This document shows, piece by piece, positions 8,622 through 17,374 of a stretch of DNA of 64,000 bases. Position 1 is the stretch's first letter. Every line of letters starts with the position of its first letter. The translations under genes were made by a program, and so were the position numbers. The stretch comes from Leptopterna dolabrata (Eukaryota > Arthropoda > Insecta > Hemiptera > Miridae), in NCBI GenBank assembly GCA_954871275.1, contig OX940977.1:35188493-35252492 (forward strand). Reading direction: 5' to 3'. The notes under the pieces are model-generated. The model was not told where the DNA came from. It ran no database searches and saw nothing but the letters and a program-made list of their open reading frames with translations.

Positions 8622-8640
8622 ATTTAAAGATTTTTTAGAA

Positions 8641-8757
8641 AAATATGAACTCCAAGCTCTAGTTGAGCACGGTGTTTGTTTAGTGTACTATGGAATCACC
8701 AAATCAAAAAAAATGGGAGAGACATGGCTAACATCAAGTTTGTTTAATAAAAAACGT
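8641..8757 (+). pseudogene. Broken 3' part of an OB-like gene
   Basis: One frame reads LVEHGVCLVYYGITKSKK, like LLEHDVRLVYNGFTKSK of the gene at 19530. A +1 shift then gives KNGRDMANIKFV. Together with 8463-8540 it shows that the left TIR copy was split and half of it inverted. Confidence 0.7.
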
Positions 8758-8890
8758 TTTAATGGAAAATTTCCATTAAAACAACAATATTATACTAAAA
8801 CCAAGATTTTTCAGAATTCCATTTCCATCTGCATGTTTTTAAAACAGTTTCATAATCTTTTCCGTTTGAAAGTTCTTTTAACTCGAGACC
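8742..8890. repeat. Direct duplicate of the protease 3' end and its hairpin
   Basis: The stretch repeats 9257-9385 (hairpin plus the last ~20 protease codons, read on the minus strand). The two copies bracket a ~370-bp segment with an unrelated reading frame. The palindrome inside is at 8756-8782. Confidence 0.8.
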
Positions 8891-9012
8891 GTACAAAAAC
8901 TCTAATTATAAAGCTTTGCAGTCTGAAAACCGACCGCAAAATCTCATAACTGTTTATTATATTTTTAAAAAAGCTTGATGCTGGACAGCTAAGATGTAAG
9001 GTGACAAGAAAT

Positions 9013-9261
9013 ATGGGGAACCACATAGATAACTTACGGAGATTGTGGAGGGAAAGTACTATACGATCATCTTATCATCATGAATATTATTCAAATATGG
9101 AATGCCACCATGCGTACTTGAAATATTTACGGGATAAGGAATGGCAAAATTATATTAATTATTTCCAAGATTGGAGAAAAAGGATGATGAGTCTTGGTGA
9201 CGAATGTACTTCAATAATGATGAATGATTTATTTTTGAAAATGGGAAAACATTCTATTTAA
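9013..9261 (+). CDS. Hypothetical protein, low support
   Basis: An 82-residue frame from the first ATG (MGNHIDNLRRLW...). The composition is rich in Tyr, His, Trp and Met with no recognised motif, and no TATAATAAA motif precedes it, unlike the other genes here. The frame is also open upstream without an ATG, which suggests a fragment. It ends just before the palindrome at 9269. Confidence 0.3.
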   Translation: MGNHIDNLRRLWRESTIRSSYHHEYYSNMECHHAYLKYLRDKEWQNYINYFQDWRKRMMSLGDECTSIMMNDLFLKMGKHSI

Positions 9262-9268
9262 TAAAAAC

Positions 9269-9295
9269 GTTTTAATGGAAAATTTCCATTAAAAC
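9269..9295. terminator. Bidirectional AT palindrome behind the protease
   Basis: GTTTTAATGGAAAATTTCCATTAAAAC lies between converging reading frames. Related palindromes follow the OB-like genes (6420s, 8756, 19470s). Confidence 0.55.
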
Positions 9296-9313
9296 AACAA
9301 TATTATACTAAGT

Positions 9314-9712
9314 TTAAGAATTCAATTTCCCTCTGCATGTTTTTAAAACAGTTTCATAATCTTTTCCGTTTGAAAGTTCTTTTAACACTATCAAAGACAG
9401 ATGACCGCAAATCGGAGGATCGTTATACTTTTGAATTTGTTCGGAATTGTAAAAAATATTTTTATTTTCCAAGTATTTTACCAACTCTTTAGGAGGTGGT
9501 GCGTTTCCATAGGAATCGAAATAATACTTTTCTTTTTCGGATTTTTTAAAATAACAAGTCCAGTGACTACCATTTTGATTAGAATTTTCCAAATTAATAA
9601 TTCCGCATTCAACGGGTTTAGACCGATTAGGAAGTTCGTCCTTCATGAAAACACCTCGGAAATGTTTTATTTTAAAATTTTTCACATAACGATTTAAATC
9701 TAAATTACTCAG
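9314..9712 (-). CDS. Adenain-like cysteine protease (start codon damaged)
   Basis: A viral maturation protease that would process capsid-associated proteins. Numbering from 9685, the triad region is H41 (GSHW), D57 (FDSYG), Q85 and C93 (CGH). FRGVFMKDELP at the N terminus and the C-terminal VLKELSNGK helix are typical of Polinton proteases. The frame extends upstream with a good family-like start (SNLDLNRYVKNFKIKHF) to a CTG at 9712 that overlaps the TGA of the upstream gene, where an ATGA overlap would be expected. The first ATG in frame (9646) would remove conserved residues. It is either a CTG start or a mutated ATG. Confidence 0.85.
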   Translation of the reverse strand: MSNLDLNRYVKNFKIKHFRGVFMKDELPNRSKPVECGIINLENSNQNGSHWTCYFKKSEKEKYYFDSYGNAPPPKELVKYLENKNIFYNSEQIQKYNDPPICGHLSLIVLKELSNGKDYETVLKTCRGKLNS

Positions 9713-10167
9713 AGGTTGGTAGTTTTCCGTTTTTTTCGTTTTTTTAAACCGGACCCAATACTTAAACTTGTTGCATTTTGAGCTAGTTTTTCCATCTCGA
9801 GATTATGACGTTTTATTTCCGCTTCTTCAGCAGCTTTATGTTTCGAGTCTATTACTGAATTTGCTACTGCAGCACCCCCACCTAATAACGCTCCAAGTGC
9901 TCCTATTCCTGCAAATAACAGTGGTAGGAATCCACCCGTGTGATTCAAATGTAGTTGTTCATAATCCAAAGTTAATGTAATTCCTTTCTTTTCTCCTCTC
10001 GCTTTTTCAAATGCTTTTGATTGAGTTTCCCACAGACTGATTTTATGTTTTCCATTTCCTGAAATTTGTTTCGCTGCCAAACGAACTGTAACAGATCTAC
10101 GCTTTTTGTAAGCGGTTCGCAATTTGGTTAATTGATTTTCGGTTAAATCTATATTTTTCGTAATCAT
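9709..10167 (-). CDS. pX-like basic core/membrane-active virion protein
   Basis: 152 residues. It has an N-terminal helical region with alternating Leu/Lys/Arg (NQLTKLRTAYKKRRSV), then a conserved-looking GGFLPLLFAGIGALGALLGG hydrophobic segment (about 79-98) and a very basic C terminus (KKRKKRKTT). Adenovirus pX and the equivalent small proteins of Polintons and adintoviruses share the GGFLP plus hydrophobic plus basic layout. It likely condenses DNA or disrupts membranes on entry. TATAATAAA lies 5 bp before the ATG. Its TGA overlaps the protease start region. Confidence 0.7.
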   Translation of the reverse strand: MITKNIDLTENQLTKLRTAYKKRRSVTVRLAAKQISGNGKHKISLWETQSKAFEKARGEKKGITLTLDYEQLHLNHTGGFLPLLFAGIGALGALLGGGAAVANSVIDSKHKAAEEAEIKRHNLEMEKLAQNATSLSIGSGLKKRKKRKTTNL

Positions 10168-10191
10168 AGTTATTTATTATAGTAAATTTTT

Positions 10192-11736
10192 TTAATAACG
10201 AACTCCCATACCGAAAAATCGTTTACTTTTCATTGTAACTCTCACTGCAGCTGCATCAGTTTTTTCTTTCCAACTTGCATCACTCGCGTACATTCTTTCT
10301 TTTGCTACTTCCTCCAGTGCTTTATCCGCTACATGTCTTTCTTTCGTGTCTGTGTGATCCTTGTAAAATTCATCATGTTTTTTACAACCTTCGTCCAATT
10401 TATTAATTCCAGGATCTCCTCTTTTCAATCGTTTATCAAGTTTTGTAAATGGACCACAATAGTTGTATCCACCCGACAAATGCATTTCAGGTACGAAACC
10501 ATCAAGTTTGTTCAGCAAAGTATTTAAAACTCCGGAACCATTTTTAATTATACCTTTCGGTAAACTGTTTACAACTTTCAACAGATATTCTATTCCTTTG
10601 GGGTTATCTATGTTTTTTTCCAACTGATCGTTTATAAACTTTACAATTCCTATTTTTTCATTGTGAAAATTGTTATTACCAGCTCGTTCTTGTGCGTACA
10701 AATAGTACAAACGCTGTTGCAGCTGTTGGAGGTTGTCGATGTATTTAAATACCACTGGATTTTCAGAATATTCTATCAAACCCGAACCAACTTTACTTGC
10801 TTTGATTTCTTTCCAGATAGGTGCGATCAAATCTTTCCATTTTTTCCCTGTACTGGACTTTACTTTATTAGTAGTTGGATCATTCTTTTGGTATAAAGAA
10901 TTAGTTTGAATGAGAATTTTCTTGTAAACTTTCAAATCCTCTTGAGTGTATTTATCAGGATCAGGTCCTAGAGGATCAGTTAACAAACGCCATAATCCGT
11001 GCGTTCCTTTGTACGTTTCTTTTTGAATAACGATTGCATCTCCGTTTACTTGAATTTGTTGGTCTCCGATGAAAATTTTGTCCTCTTCCCCCCATATACC
11101 AAATTGTTTATCATCCTGTCTGATGTAAAGTCTAGCAATCGGACCAATTCCTTTCGGACCAACGCTATTCGATGGGGATTGATTCTGATCTACCATATCC
11201 ACGATGTTTGATAAACTATTTCTTGTGTTTACTACGGTCTCATCTGACGTCGTATCAACTAGTGCAGAAGCTCCTTCTGTTGGTTTAATTTCAAGAGTAT
11301 TAGTAGGCCCGAAAGTCACCAGTTTTCTTTTCTTGACAGGAGAACTACTCACCATAGGAGCTTGCATGTAAGGAACAATTTCCAATTTCTTGATGATGTC
11401 TTCGTCAGTTTGTTTCACAGCATTTTTTACTTCAACTAATTTTTCTGTGATGGGTGCAAACATCTTTTCTTGAGTTTCTCTTTCGTTCAACTTATCTACT
11501 CTAGCTTCTCGGAAATCACGTCTCAACTCTTGTTCTAGTTTTCGAATTTTGTTCGCTTCCTTGACAGTCATTTCTTTTTTGGGTTTTCTCAGGAAAATTC
11601 GATTTTCTGGTTCTAATTCTGAATCATCAGTTTGATCATCAGTTTGATCACGAGTTTCTGAATCATCAGTTTCAATCTTTTTTTTATGTTCGTTATATTT
11701 TTTCAACAATTTTTCAAAATGTTTTTCAGTAGACAT
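10192..11736 (-). CDS. Phospholipase A2-domain virion protein
   Basis: 514 residues. The N-terminal ~130 residues are charged and coiled-coil-like. The middle contains an IYKGTHGLWRLLT-type segment seen in related invertebrate elements. The C-terminal domain is PLA2-like: a calcium loop YCGPF at 426-430 and the catalytic HD pair at 454-455 (CKKHDEFY). Parvoviruses and adintoviruses use such a domain for endosomal escape, so a role in virion entry is likely. TATAATAAAT touches the ATG. The frame is intact even though the neighbouring ATPase is broken. Confidence 0.85.
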   Translation of the reverse strand: MSTEKHFEKLLKKYNEHKKKIETDDSETRDQTDDQTDDSELEPENRIFLRKPKKEMTVKEANKIRKLEQELRRDFREARVDKLNERETQEKMFAPITEKLVEVKNAVKQTDEDIIKKLEIVPYMQAPMVSSSPVKKRKLVTFGPTNTLEIKPTEGASALVDTTSDETVVNTRNSLSNIVDMVDQNQSPSNSVGPKGIGPIARLYIRQDDKQFGIWGEEDKIFIGDQQIQVNGDAIVIQKETYKGTHGLWRLLTDPLGPDPDKYTQEDLKVYKKILIQTNSLYQKNDPTTNKVKSSTGKKWKDLIAPIWKEIKASKVGSGLIEYSENPVVFKYIDNLQQLQQRLYYLYAQERAGNNNFHNEKIGIVKFINDQLEKNIDNPKGIEYLLKVVNSLPKGIIKNGSGVLNTLLNKLDGFVPEMHLSGGYNYCGPFTKLDKRLKRGDPGINKLDEGCKKHDEFYKDHTDTKERHVADKALEEVAKERMYASDASWKEKTDAAAVRVTMKSKRFFGMGVRY

Positions 11737-11769
11737 TTATTATAGTAAAACAAAAAAATTTTTTTGTCG

Positions 11770-11920
11770 AATATTTAAAAAAACGTTTCAACGATGGTTT
11801 AACGGTTATTTTGATCGTATATTTAAAAAACGTTTCAACGATGGTTTTAACGGTGTTTTTGATTGTCTAACAGTGATTTAACGGTTATTTTGATCGTCTA
11901 ACGGTGTTTTTGATCGTTTA
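11770..11920. repeat. ~50-bp degenerate tandem repeats
   Basis: Repeated blocks of CGTTTCAACGATGGTTT and AACGGTTATTTTGATCGT lie between the ATPase and PLA2 genes, about three copies with variable ends. Confidence 0.7.
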
Positions 11921-12578
11921 TTCAAGAAACGTTTTCTCAAACTTTTTCATGTATCGGCCGTTTTTTAATTGTTTCTCGAGGTTTATCGTCAGAAATCCAA
12001 AATCTTTCCAACATTCGTTACATATTTCTTTGAATCGTTTGAAAGTAAAATCCGTTCCGGCATACACATCGTAAATCACTTTCATGTAATCTGGTTCTTG
12101 CTTGAAAATACACAGAAAATTCAGATTGCTTCTAATCAACTTTAATGTATGATTGAGTTATATAAATACACGAAATATCCTTATGACGTCCTCTCATGTA
12201 ATAATCTTTTATAATCTGTTGTTGTTGAACATTAACGCAATCATCGAAAACTATCAAACTGTTCGACTGACAATCATCTAGTACAATTATTTCGTCACAA
12301 TTATTGTAAAAATGAGCTATTTCCGTTCCAACTTTAGCCGCTATTTTTTCGTAAGCTTTTCTCAAATCTTTATAAACTTTTTGCTCTAAAGATTTGGAAA
12401 ATATGTAAAGATTTCCAAACGGAATTCCCCATGGTTGTACAATCAGGTTGCACAATAGATTGGTTTTTCCACATCCGGATGACCCTACCACTAGGCAGCG
12501 TAGGGGCAGAGGTAGTAAATCGTGAGAAGCTGTCTTTTCTTCAAATGAAAAAAGCTCTATGTTATATTTTTGACTCAT
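11918..12578 (-). pseudogene. A32/FtsK-type packaging ATPase, frameshifted
   Basis: The motor that would pump genome DNA into capsids. The first part (12578-12132) has the Walker A motif GSSGCGKTN at residues 32-40 and the Walker B motif LIVFDDC at 108-114, then reads into a stop at IKVD. The remaining C-terminal third (RSNLNFLCIFKQEPDY... to about 11918) continues in another frame. The break lies near 12132-12139 and looks like a one-base-equivalent indel plus loss of a few codons. The two halves are otherwise well conserved, so the damage is recent. Confidence 0.88.
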
Positions 12579-12612
12579 TTTATTTATTATATTTATTATA
12601 TATAAATAAATA
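12579..12612. promoter_or_regulatory. 34-bp divergent promoter
   Basis: The whole gap between the ATPase (-) and penton (+) start codons is built of overlapping TATAATAAAT-type motifs, readable on both strands. It is the hinge between the left and right transcription units. Confidence 0.6.
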
Positions 12613-13428
12613 ATGTTTATAAAAATTTCAGGAGATACACTAAGGTTTGAGAGTCCAATTCCACTCGATCCGAATAAAGAGTATCAGTTGGGTATGTCAG
12701 CTTTGTTGTTTACAACTGGGAAAACGTTTGAGATAAAAAACTTCGAGTTCGTTTACAGATTTGCTTTTCCTGATGGAAATTACGATCTAAAATATAAAAT
12801 CGATGGAACGTTCAATGTGAGTTCATTCAAAGCCAAGTTGATTAGTTTTTTATCCAGTTTTCAAAGTAGTTTGTTAGCGAAAAAAGACACTATGAAAAAG
12901 TATTCTGAAGCTCAAGTGAAAGAAATACAAAAAGTTAATCCGAATAGTTTGAAATTCGATCTCGAGCATTTAAAAGACGATTCTTACAGAATTGCTGCAT
13001 ACTTTCCCATGGACATGAAGATTGTGGATGAGGGGAATTTTTGCGATATATTTCAGTTGAAAAATTGTTTAGGTTCCGATAATTTGTTTAAAAAGAATAC
13101 CAACTACATATCAGAGAATAATCCGAAACAACTCGTTTTTTCTGATAATATAGTCGAATGGCATTGTAACATTACGGAATATAGCTTTACAAATCATGAT
13201 GAACATCCCCATTTGCACGTTGAACACGAGTTATTACACGTTTCTTTCATACAGAAACCAATGTTGTCTAATACTGTTTACACGGAAAAACCAAAGGAAG
13301 TAGTTTTCATTCCACTAAGAAAAGGACTGAAAGAAATAAAAATGATAAAATTGTCAACAACCACGGGAAATAACGAACAGATTCAATTCAACGATATTAA
13401 AGCTTACTTGCTGTTGAAAAGTAATTAA
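12613..13428 (+). CDS. Penton-like minor capsid protein (single jelly-roll, probable)
   Basis: 271 residues without transmembrane segments. The N terminus (IPLDPNKEYQLGMSALLFTT) and the C terminus (VVFIPLRKGLKEIKMIKL...FNDIKAYLLLK) follow the pattern of the minor capsid protein of Polintons. Position next to the packaging ATPase and upstream of the major capsid gene fits as well. Assignment rests on pattern and order, with no single diagnostic residue. Confidence 0.65.
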   Translation: MFIKISGDTLRFESPIPLDPNKEYQLGMSALLFTTGKTFEIKNFEFVYRFAFPDGNYDLKYKIDGTFNVSSFKAKLISFLSSFQSSLLAKKDTMKKYSEAQVKEIQKVNPNSLKFDLEHLKDDSYRIAAYFPMDMKIVDEGNFCDIFQLKNCLGSDNLFKKNTNYISENNPKQLVFSDNIVEWHCNITEYSFTNHDEHPHLHVEHELLHVSFIQKPMLSNTVYTEKPKEVVFIPLRKGLKEIKMIKLSTTTGNNEQIQFNDIKAYLLLKSN

Positions 13429-13453
13429 TTTTGTTTTTTATATAATAAATAAG

Positions 13454-14098
13454 ATGAACAACATTGATGAAAACCAAAAACCGTCTGCTCCTGCAGTTGA
13501 AAATGATATACAATTTACTCCGTTTTACAAAAACATTTATCCTCAGATTCCAGTCCCGGAATTTAATTCCAACGATTATAGAATAAATCGCATTATGAAA
13601 CAATACGAATTTTTAGAAAACGAAATGAAAATAAGGGGAAATTTGAGGAAAAAATACTGCAAATTATCGAAAGTATTTTTCGGAACAGAGTGTTTCATTA
13701 CGTTAACCGAACTGGGGATGATTGGCGTTTGCATCGCTCTCCCTGTAGCAATTCCTTTTGGAGTTCCAATTTCAGCAGGATTAACAACATTTTCCGCAAT
13801 CCTGAGAACTTCGAGCAGTTATGTTTTAAACAAAATTAATAAACATTCGGACATCGAACTTTTGGCGAGAACAAAATTAAATTCCATAGAGGAAAAATTC
13901 ACGAATGCTTTGAAAGATGGGAAAATTTCGGATGAGGAATTTAACAATATTGAACAAGAAATTAAAAATTACGACGAGATGAAAACCAACATTTTGAACG
14001 GTTATAAAAATAATGATACGGAAAAAGCGAAACTTTTAGAAAAGGGAAAAGAACTGGGAAAAGCGGAAATTATAAACGCGATTAGAAAAAATGTTTAA
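13454..14098 (+). CDS. Conserved Polinton membrane protein, function unknown
   Basis: 214 residues. The N-terminal ~60 are polar and Pro-rich. A predicted helical block (NRIMKQYEFLENEMKIRGNLRKKY) precedes a hydrophobic hairpin at about 79-120 (LGMIGVCIALPVAIPFG...). The tail is acidic and helical with KISDEEFNNIEQEI. Proteins of this layout recur in invertebrate Polintons, next to capsid genes. It is likely a virion or assembly membrane protein. TATAATAAA lies just before the ATG, and a strong palindrome (14123) follows. Confidence 0.6.
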   Translation: MNNIDENQKPSAPAVENDIQFTPFYKNIYPQIPVPEFNSNDYRINRIMKQYEFLENEMKIRGNLRKKYCKLSKVFFGTECFITLTELGMIGVCIALPVAIPFGVPISAGLTTFSAILRTSSSYVLNKINKHSDIELLARTKLNSIEEKFTNALKDGKISDEEFNNIEQEIKNYDEMKTNILNGYKNNDTEKAKLLEKGKELGKAEIINAIRKNV

Positions 14099-14122
14099 AT
14101 TTAGTTATTACAGTGAGTTGTG

Positions 14123-14149
14123 TTTTTTATGAGAAAATCTCATAAAAAA
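14123..14149 (+). terminator. AT palindrome, 12-bp arms
   Basis: TTTTTTATGAGA, loop AAA, then the inverse. It lies 25 bp behind the membrane-protein stop. Confidence 0.6.
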
Positions 14150-14207
14150 TTTTTTCATAGTACCTAAATAAAAAATCAAAAAAAATTATGTTTTACTATA
14201 ATAAAGT

Positions 14208-15449
14208 ATGTATCAAACTAAAAAGATTTTTGATAAATATCAAGACGATATTGTGCGAAAGCAGTTTCGTACAATAAATCCAACTTCAACTTTAAATTTG
14301 AATGCTGAAAACAAAAGGACAACTTTCAAAATTGATCTAGAAGACGAATTTCTGTCTAAAAACATTCAGTATTACGTAAAGGGAGTTTTAAAGTCGAAAG
14401 ATCCAACCAAGGCGTATTCAGGTTCAGATTCAGTCATGTTGGTAGATAATTTCGTGGGTCAAATGTTTTCGAGCGTAGAAGTGAAAAAACACAATGTTGT
14501 AGTAGATGAAATTGAGAATCCGGGCATTTCTGGCTTGGTACAGGGTTTTGTCACTTTTGCAGGCCCTAAGAATTATAATGGGGAAGTTATGAATTCAGGT
14601 TTTAATACGAAAGCAATAGGAGGTGGTCATTTCAGTGCAGTTGGTTATCTCGGTGATTTAGGTTTGGGTTTTTTCAAAGATTTAACCGTTCCAATATTCA
14701 AGGGAGGTTTTGAAATAATTTTTATTCGAAACAACGATAATAACGTTATTTGGAAAAAGGATGCAACCTCGACTATGCCTAGTGATGGAGTTGTGGAGAT
14801 AAAATCTTTTGTTTTGAGAGTTCCAGTGATTGAATATAAAAACGAATCTAAAGTTAATTTGATCGCAGAACTTAGAAGCGTGCCGTACCAATTTCAATTC
14901 AAAAGTTGGCAGTGTATAGAACATAAAAACGTTACAGGAAAAACCTTAATGTTCGATATTATGAATATTTACAGAAACGTGCATAATCCGTTATGGTGCT
15001 TCGTAGTTTTTCAATCTGACGCGTCAAACGACCAGAAAAAGGACAATTCTAGATTCAATCATAAAGACGTAAGAAATTATTGGATCGAATTAGGAGGTAG
15101 AAGATACCCAGAGGAAAATCAAGATTTGGATTTCGATGAAAATGATTATTCTCTGGCGTACAACGCGTTTTTAGACTTCAAAAAATCAATGAGTTCCAAG
15201 CCATCAATTCCGTACATCGAACCAGAATTTTACAAAAGGGATTATCCAATTTATAGCATCGATTTGTCGGATCAACCTCAAAACGTATCTCAAAGTAAAA
15301 GTAATTTGATACTTCACGTAGAATTCAATAAAACTGTAGCAACAGCATCAGGTAGCTCAGAAGGTACTACTTGTTACGTCATCATTGTAAGTAAGACAAA
15401 TTTAATTTACGATCCAACTAAAAATATGATCAGACAAGAAGTAGCTTAA
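14208..15449 (+). CDS. Major capsid protein (hexon-like double jelly-roll)
   Basis: 413 residues, the size usual for Polinton capsids. Recognisable stretches are the N-terminal RTINPTSTLNLN, the central VPYQFQFKSWQCIEHKN, WCFVVFQ and the C-terminal PEFYKRDYPIYSIDLSDQ. The last is the strongest family match. It forms the icosahedral shell with the penton-like protein. The frame is intact. TACTATAATAAAG precedes the ATG and a palindrome follows. Confidence 0.85.
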   Translation: MYQTKKIFDKYQDDIVRKQFRTINPTSTLNLNAENKRTTFKIDLEDEFLSKNIQYYVKGVLKSKDPTKAYSGSDSVMLVDNFVGQMFSSVEVKKHNVVVDEIENPGISGLVQGFVTFAGPKNYNGEVMNSGFNTKAIGGGHFSAVGYLGDLGLGFFKDLTVPIFKGGFEIIFIRNNDNNVIWKKDATSTMPSDGVVEIKSFVLRVPVIEYKNESKVNLIAELRSVPYQFQFKSWQCIEHKNVTGKTLMFDIMNIYRNVHNPLWCFVVFQSDASNDQKKDNSRFNHKDVRNYWIELGGRRYPEENQDLDFDENDYSLAYNAFLDFKKSMSSKPSIPYIEPEFYKRDYPIYSIDLSDQPQNVSQSKSNLILHVEFNKTVATASGSSEGTTCYVIIVSKTNLIYDPTKNMIRQEVA

Positions 15450-15469
15450 ATATTAGATACTAAGGTTTA

Positions 15470-15497
15470 TTTTTAATGGAGTTCACTCCATTAAAAA
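15470..15497 (+). terminator. AT palindrome behind the capsid gene
   Basis: TTTTTAATGGAG, loop of four, then the inverse, between the capsid stop and the integrase start. Confidence 0.6.
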
Positions 15498-15526
15498 ATC
15501 TTTCGGTATGTATACTTAAATAAAAC

Positions 15527-16552
15527 ATGGAGGATGAAATTTATTGTCATAAATGTAAAAAACGAACGAAAAATATAAATGTGGAAATCGTGCAAACTGC
15601 GAACGGAAGGTGGAGAATTGCTGCTAAATGTGTGAAATGTAAAAATAATAAAAGTAAATTCATAAAAAATCCGAATGAGGAAACTAACGTAATTCCTGAA
15701 ACTGAAGTTATAAATTTACCTGAAAACGAAAAGTTAGAATTTGCGAAAGAATTACATAAACCCGTTAGAAAGAAATTTCAGAAAAGGAAAATTGTTACTC
15801 ATGGAAAAGATGATCTTTGGGCTGCAGACTTGATTATAATGAAACAATACGAGAATGAAAACAACGGATTCGGTTACATGTTGAATATTATCGATACTTT
15901 TTCAAAGTATGTTTGGTCAGTTCCATTGAAAAAGAAAAACGGAATAGTAGTTTCAAAAGCTTTCAAAGACGTTTTGGAAAATGTAAAATCTCATAATCAT
16001 TCTACTCCTAAACTCCTTCACACAGACAAAGGTTTAGAATTTGAAAATAGACTTTTCAAAGAACTTTTAGACGAGTATAAAATTAAAATGTATCACACGG
16101 AAAGTTTAGAAAAATCCGCAATTATCGAAAGATTCAACAGAACTTTAAATCAGAAAATGAAAATTCGTTTCGAGATAAATGGAAATAAAAATTGGATCGA
16201 TATTCCGCAGGAATTAGTTAATGAGTACAACAAACAAGACGTTCATCGTTCTATTGGAATGACACCTGCTCAAGTCGATGCGAGAAATGAAAATGAAATT
16301 CTGAGATATTTATTTAAAAAGAGTGGAAAAAATGTAAATGGAAAAAAGAAATTTAAAATTGGAAATCGCGTAAGAATTACGAAATCAAAGAAAACTTTTG
16401 CAAACAAATACGAAGCAAATTGGACGAAAGAGATTTTTGAAATAACTGAGATTTTAGAAACGAGTCCAGTTACTTATAAAATAAAAGATTTAAGCGGAGA
16501 TGAAATCCAAGGAACTTTTTATCCCGAGGAATTACAACTCACGAAATTTTAA
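15527..16552 (+). CDS. Polinton-type DDE integrase B
   Basis: 341 residues, the same length and layout as integrase A. The zinc finger is at about 7-45, the catalytic residues are D101, D167 and E201, and the C-terminal domain is basic. By eye about 60-70% of residues match integrase A, with most differences in the 50-75 linker and the C-terminal third. The frame and triad are complete. The start is set by ACTTAAATAAAAC before the ATG, a weaker version of the usual motif. The polymerase expected downstream is absent. Confidence 0.9.
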   Translation: MEDEIYCHKCKKRTKNINVEIVQTANGRWRIAAKCVKCKNNKSKFIKNPNEETNVIPETEVINLPENEKLEFAKELHKPVRKKFQKRKIVTHGKDDLWAADLIIMKQYENENNGFGYMLNIIDTFSKYVWSVPLKKKNGIVVSKAFKDVLENVKSHNHSTPKLLHTDKGLEFENRLFKELLDEYKIKMYHTESLEKSAIIERFNRTLNQKMKIRFEINGNKNWIDIPQELVNEYNKQDVHRSIGMTPAQVDARNENEILRYLFKKSGKNVNGKKKFKIGNRVRITKSKKTFANKYEANWTKEIFEITEILETSPVTYKIKDLSGDEIQGTFYPEELQLTKF

Positions 16553-17345
16553 ATGGATTACACTTATAGATATGGCCGGTACAATTCCCATAAAAAAATC
16601 AAAGGAAATTTCAGCAAAATGTCCCAACTTAACCGCACATTCTCTGGCTTCTCAACTTCTACACAGCATTCATTCCTGAACGATCTCTACCTCCGTTTAT
16701 AGGAGGGGATCTTTGAATGACGCAACCTTCACGACTACGACGGAGTTTCAATTCCGTGAGTCATTTCAACTTGACTTTTCAGTTTCGTTGAAGTTTCGGT
16801 TTTTGCTGCATTTAAGTAGATGTTGAGAGCAGAACAGTTAAGAAAGGAGATTTTGACGATAAGGTCGACTCTCACTTCCATCAAGGTGGGATTAGATTAA
16901 TTATTAGCTTAAGGGCCCATCAGCTAATAACGCCTCTAAAACCTGGAGGGAAGTGTATCCTCACTATATAGAGAAAAAAAATTCTCGGGTTTTTTCCTTG
17001 CAGCGATCCCCCGACCTCTTGTATGAGAAGCACATACGATAACCACTGCACCAAGACTCCAGTTGAGAGGAGAAACACGTTCCACAATCTTATACTGTAG
17101 ATTTCAAGGCCGAATGAGGCCAGTCCATTCTCTCACTCGCCTCTTCCTTGAGTCATATCGATGATGCAACCGGTTCATGATAATACAGATTCGCCGAGAA
17201 ATCGGTAGATTGCGCTTGCAGTTCTATTTCTTTTAACTAGCAGGTTTTTTGTAGCCTCTCGTTATTTTATATTGCATTGTTGTACACTTTTCCTGTCTGA
17301 ATTGAGGGTATCTGTCATAAGTCCACATTGTCCCTTGGGCCCTTT
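16553..17345. other. Non-coding stretch where the polymerase should be
   Basis: No polymerase motif is seen on either strand. The base composition is more balanced than in the element, and it includes a tRNA-like sequence at 16996-17060, so foreign DNA has probably replaced viral DNA. Confidence 0.5.
16996..17060 (-). repeat. tRNA-like (SINE head) sequence
   Basis: The minus strand reads a box A-like TGGTGCAGTGG and, 34 bp on, a box B-like GATCGCTGC, with a CAT anticodon-like loop between. The acceptor arms do not pair convincingly, so a tRNA-derived SINE promoter is likelier than a working tRNA. Confidence 0.4.
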
Positions 17346-17370
17346 GGGTCCCTTTGGGTCCCGTTGAATC
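17346..17370. repeat. GC-rich palindrome (GGGTCCCGTTGA arms)
   Basis: Twelve-bp perfect arms, nearly the same sequence as the one at 8593. It is preceded by partial GGGTCCCTTT repeats and abutted by host repeat A. Confidence 0.7.
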
Positions 17371-17374
17371 AACG

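Noticed and set aside
1..16552. Reading integrase A through integrase B as one Polinton
   Set aside because: Element 2 has its own exact termini at 8088 and 20082, with host repeats between it and element 1.
16996..17060. Functional tRNA-Met gene
   Set aside because: Box A and B are present but the acceptor and T arms do not pair, so only a SINE-like call is kept.
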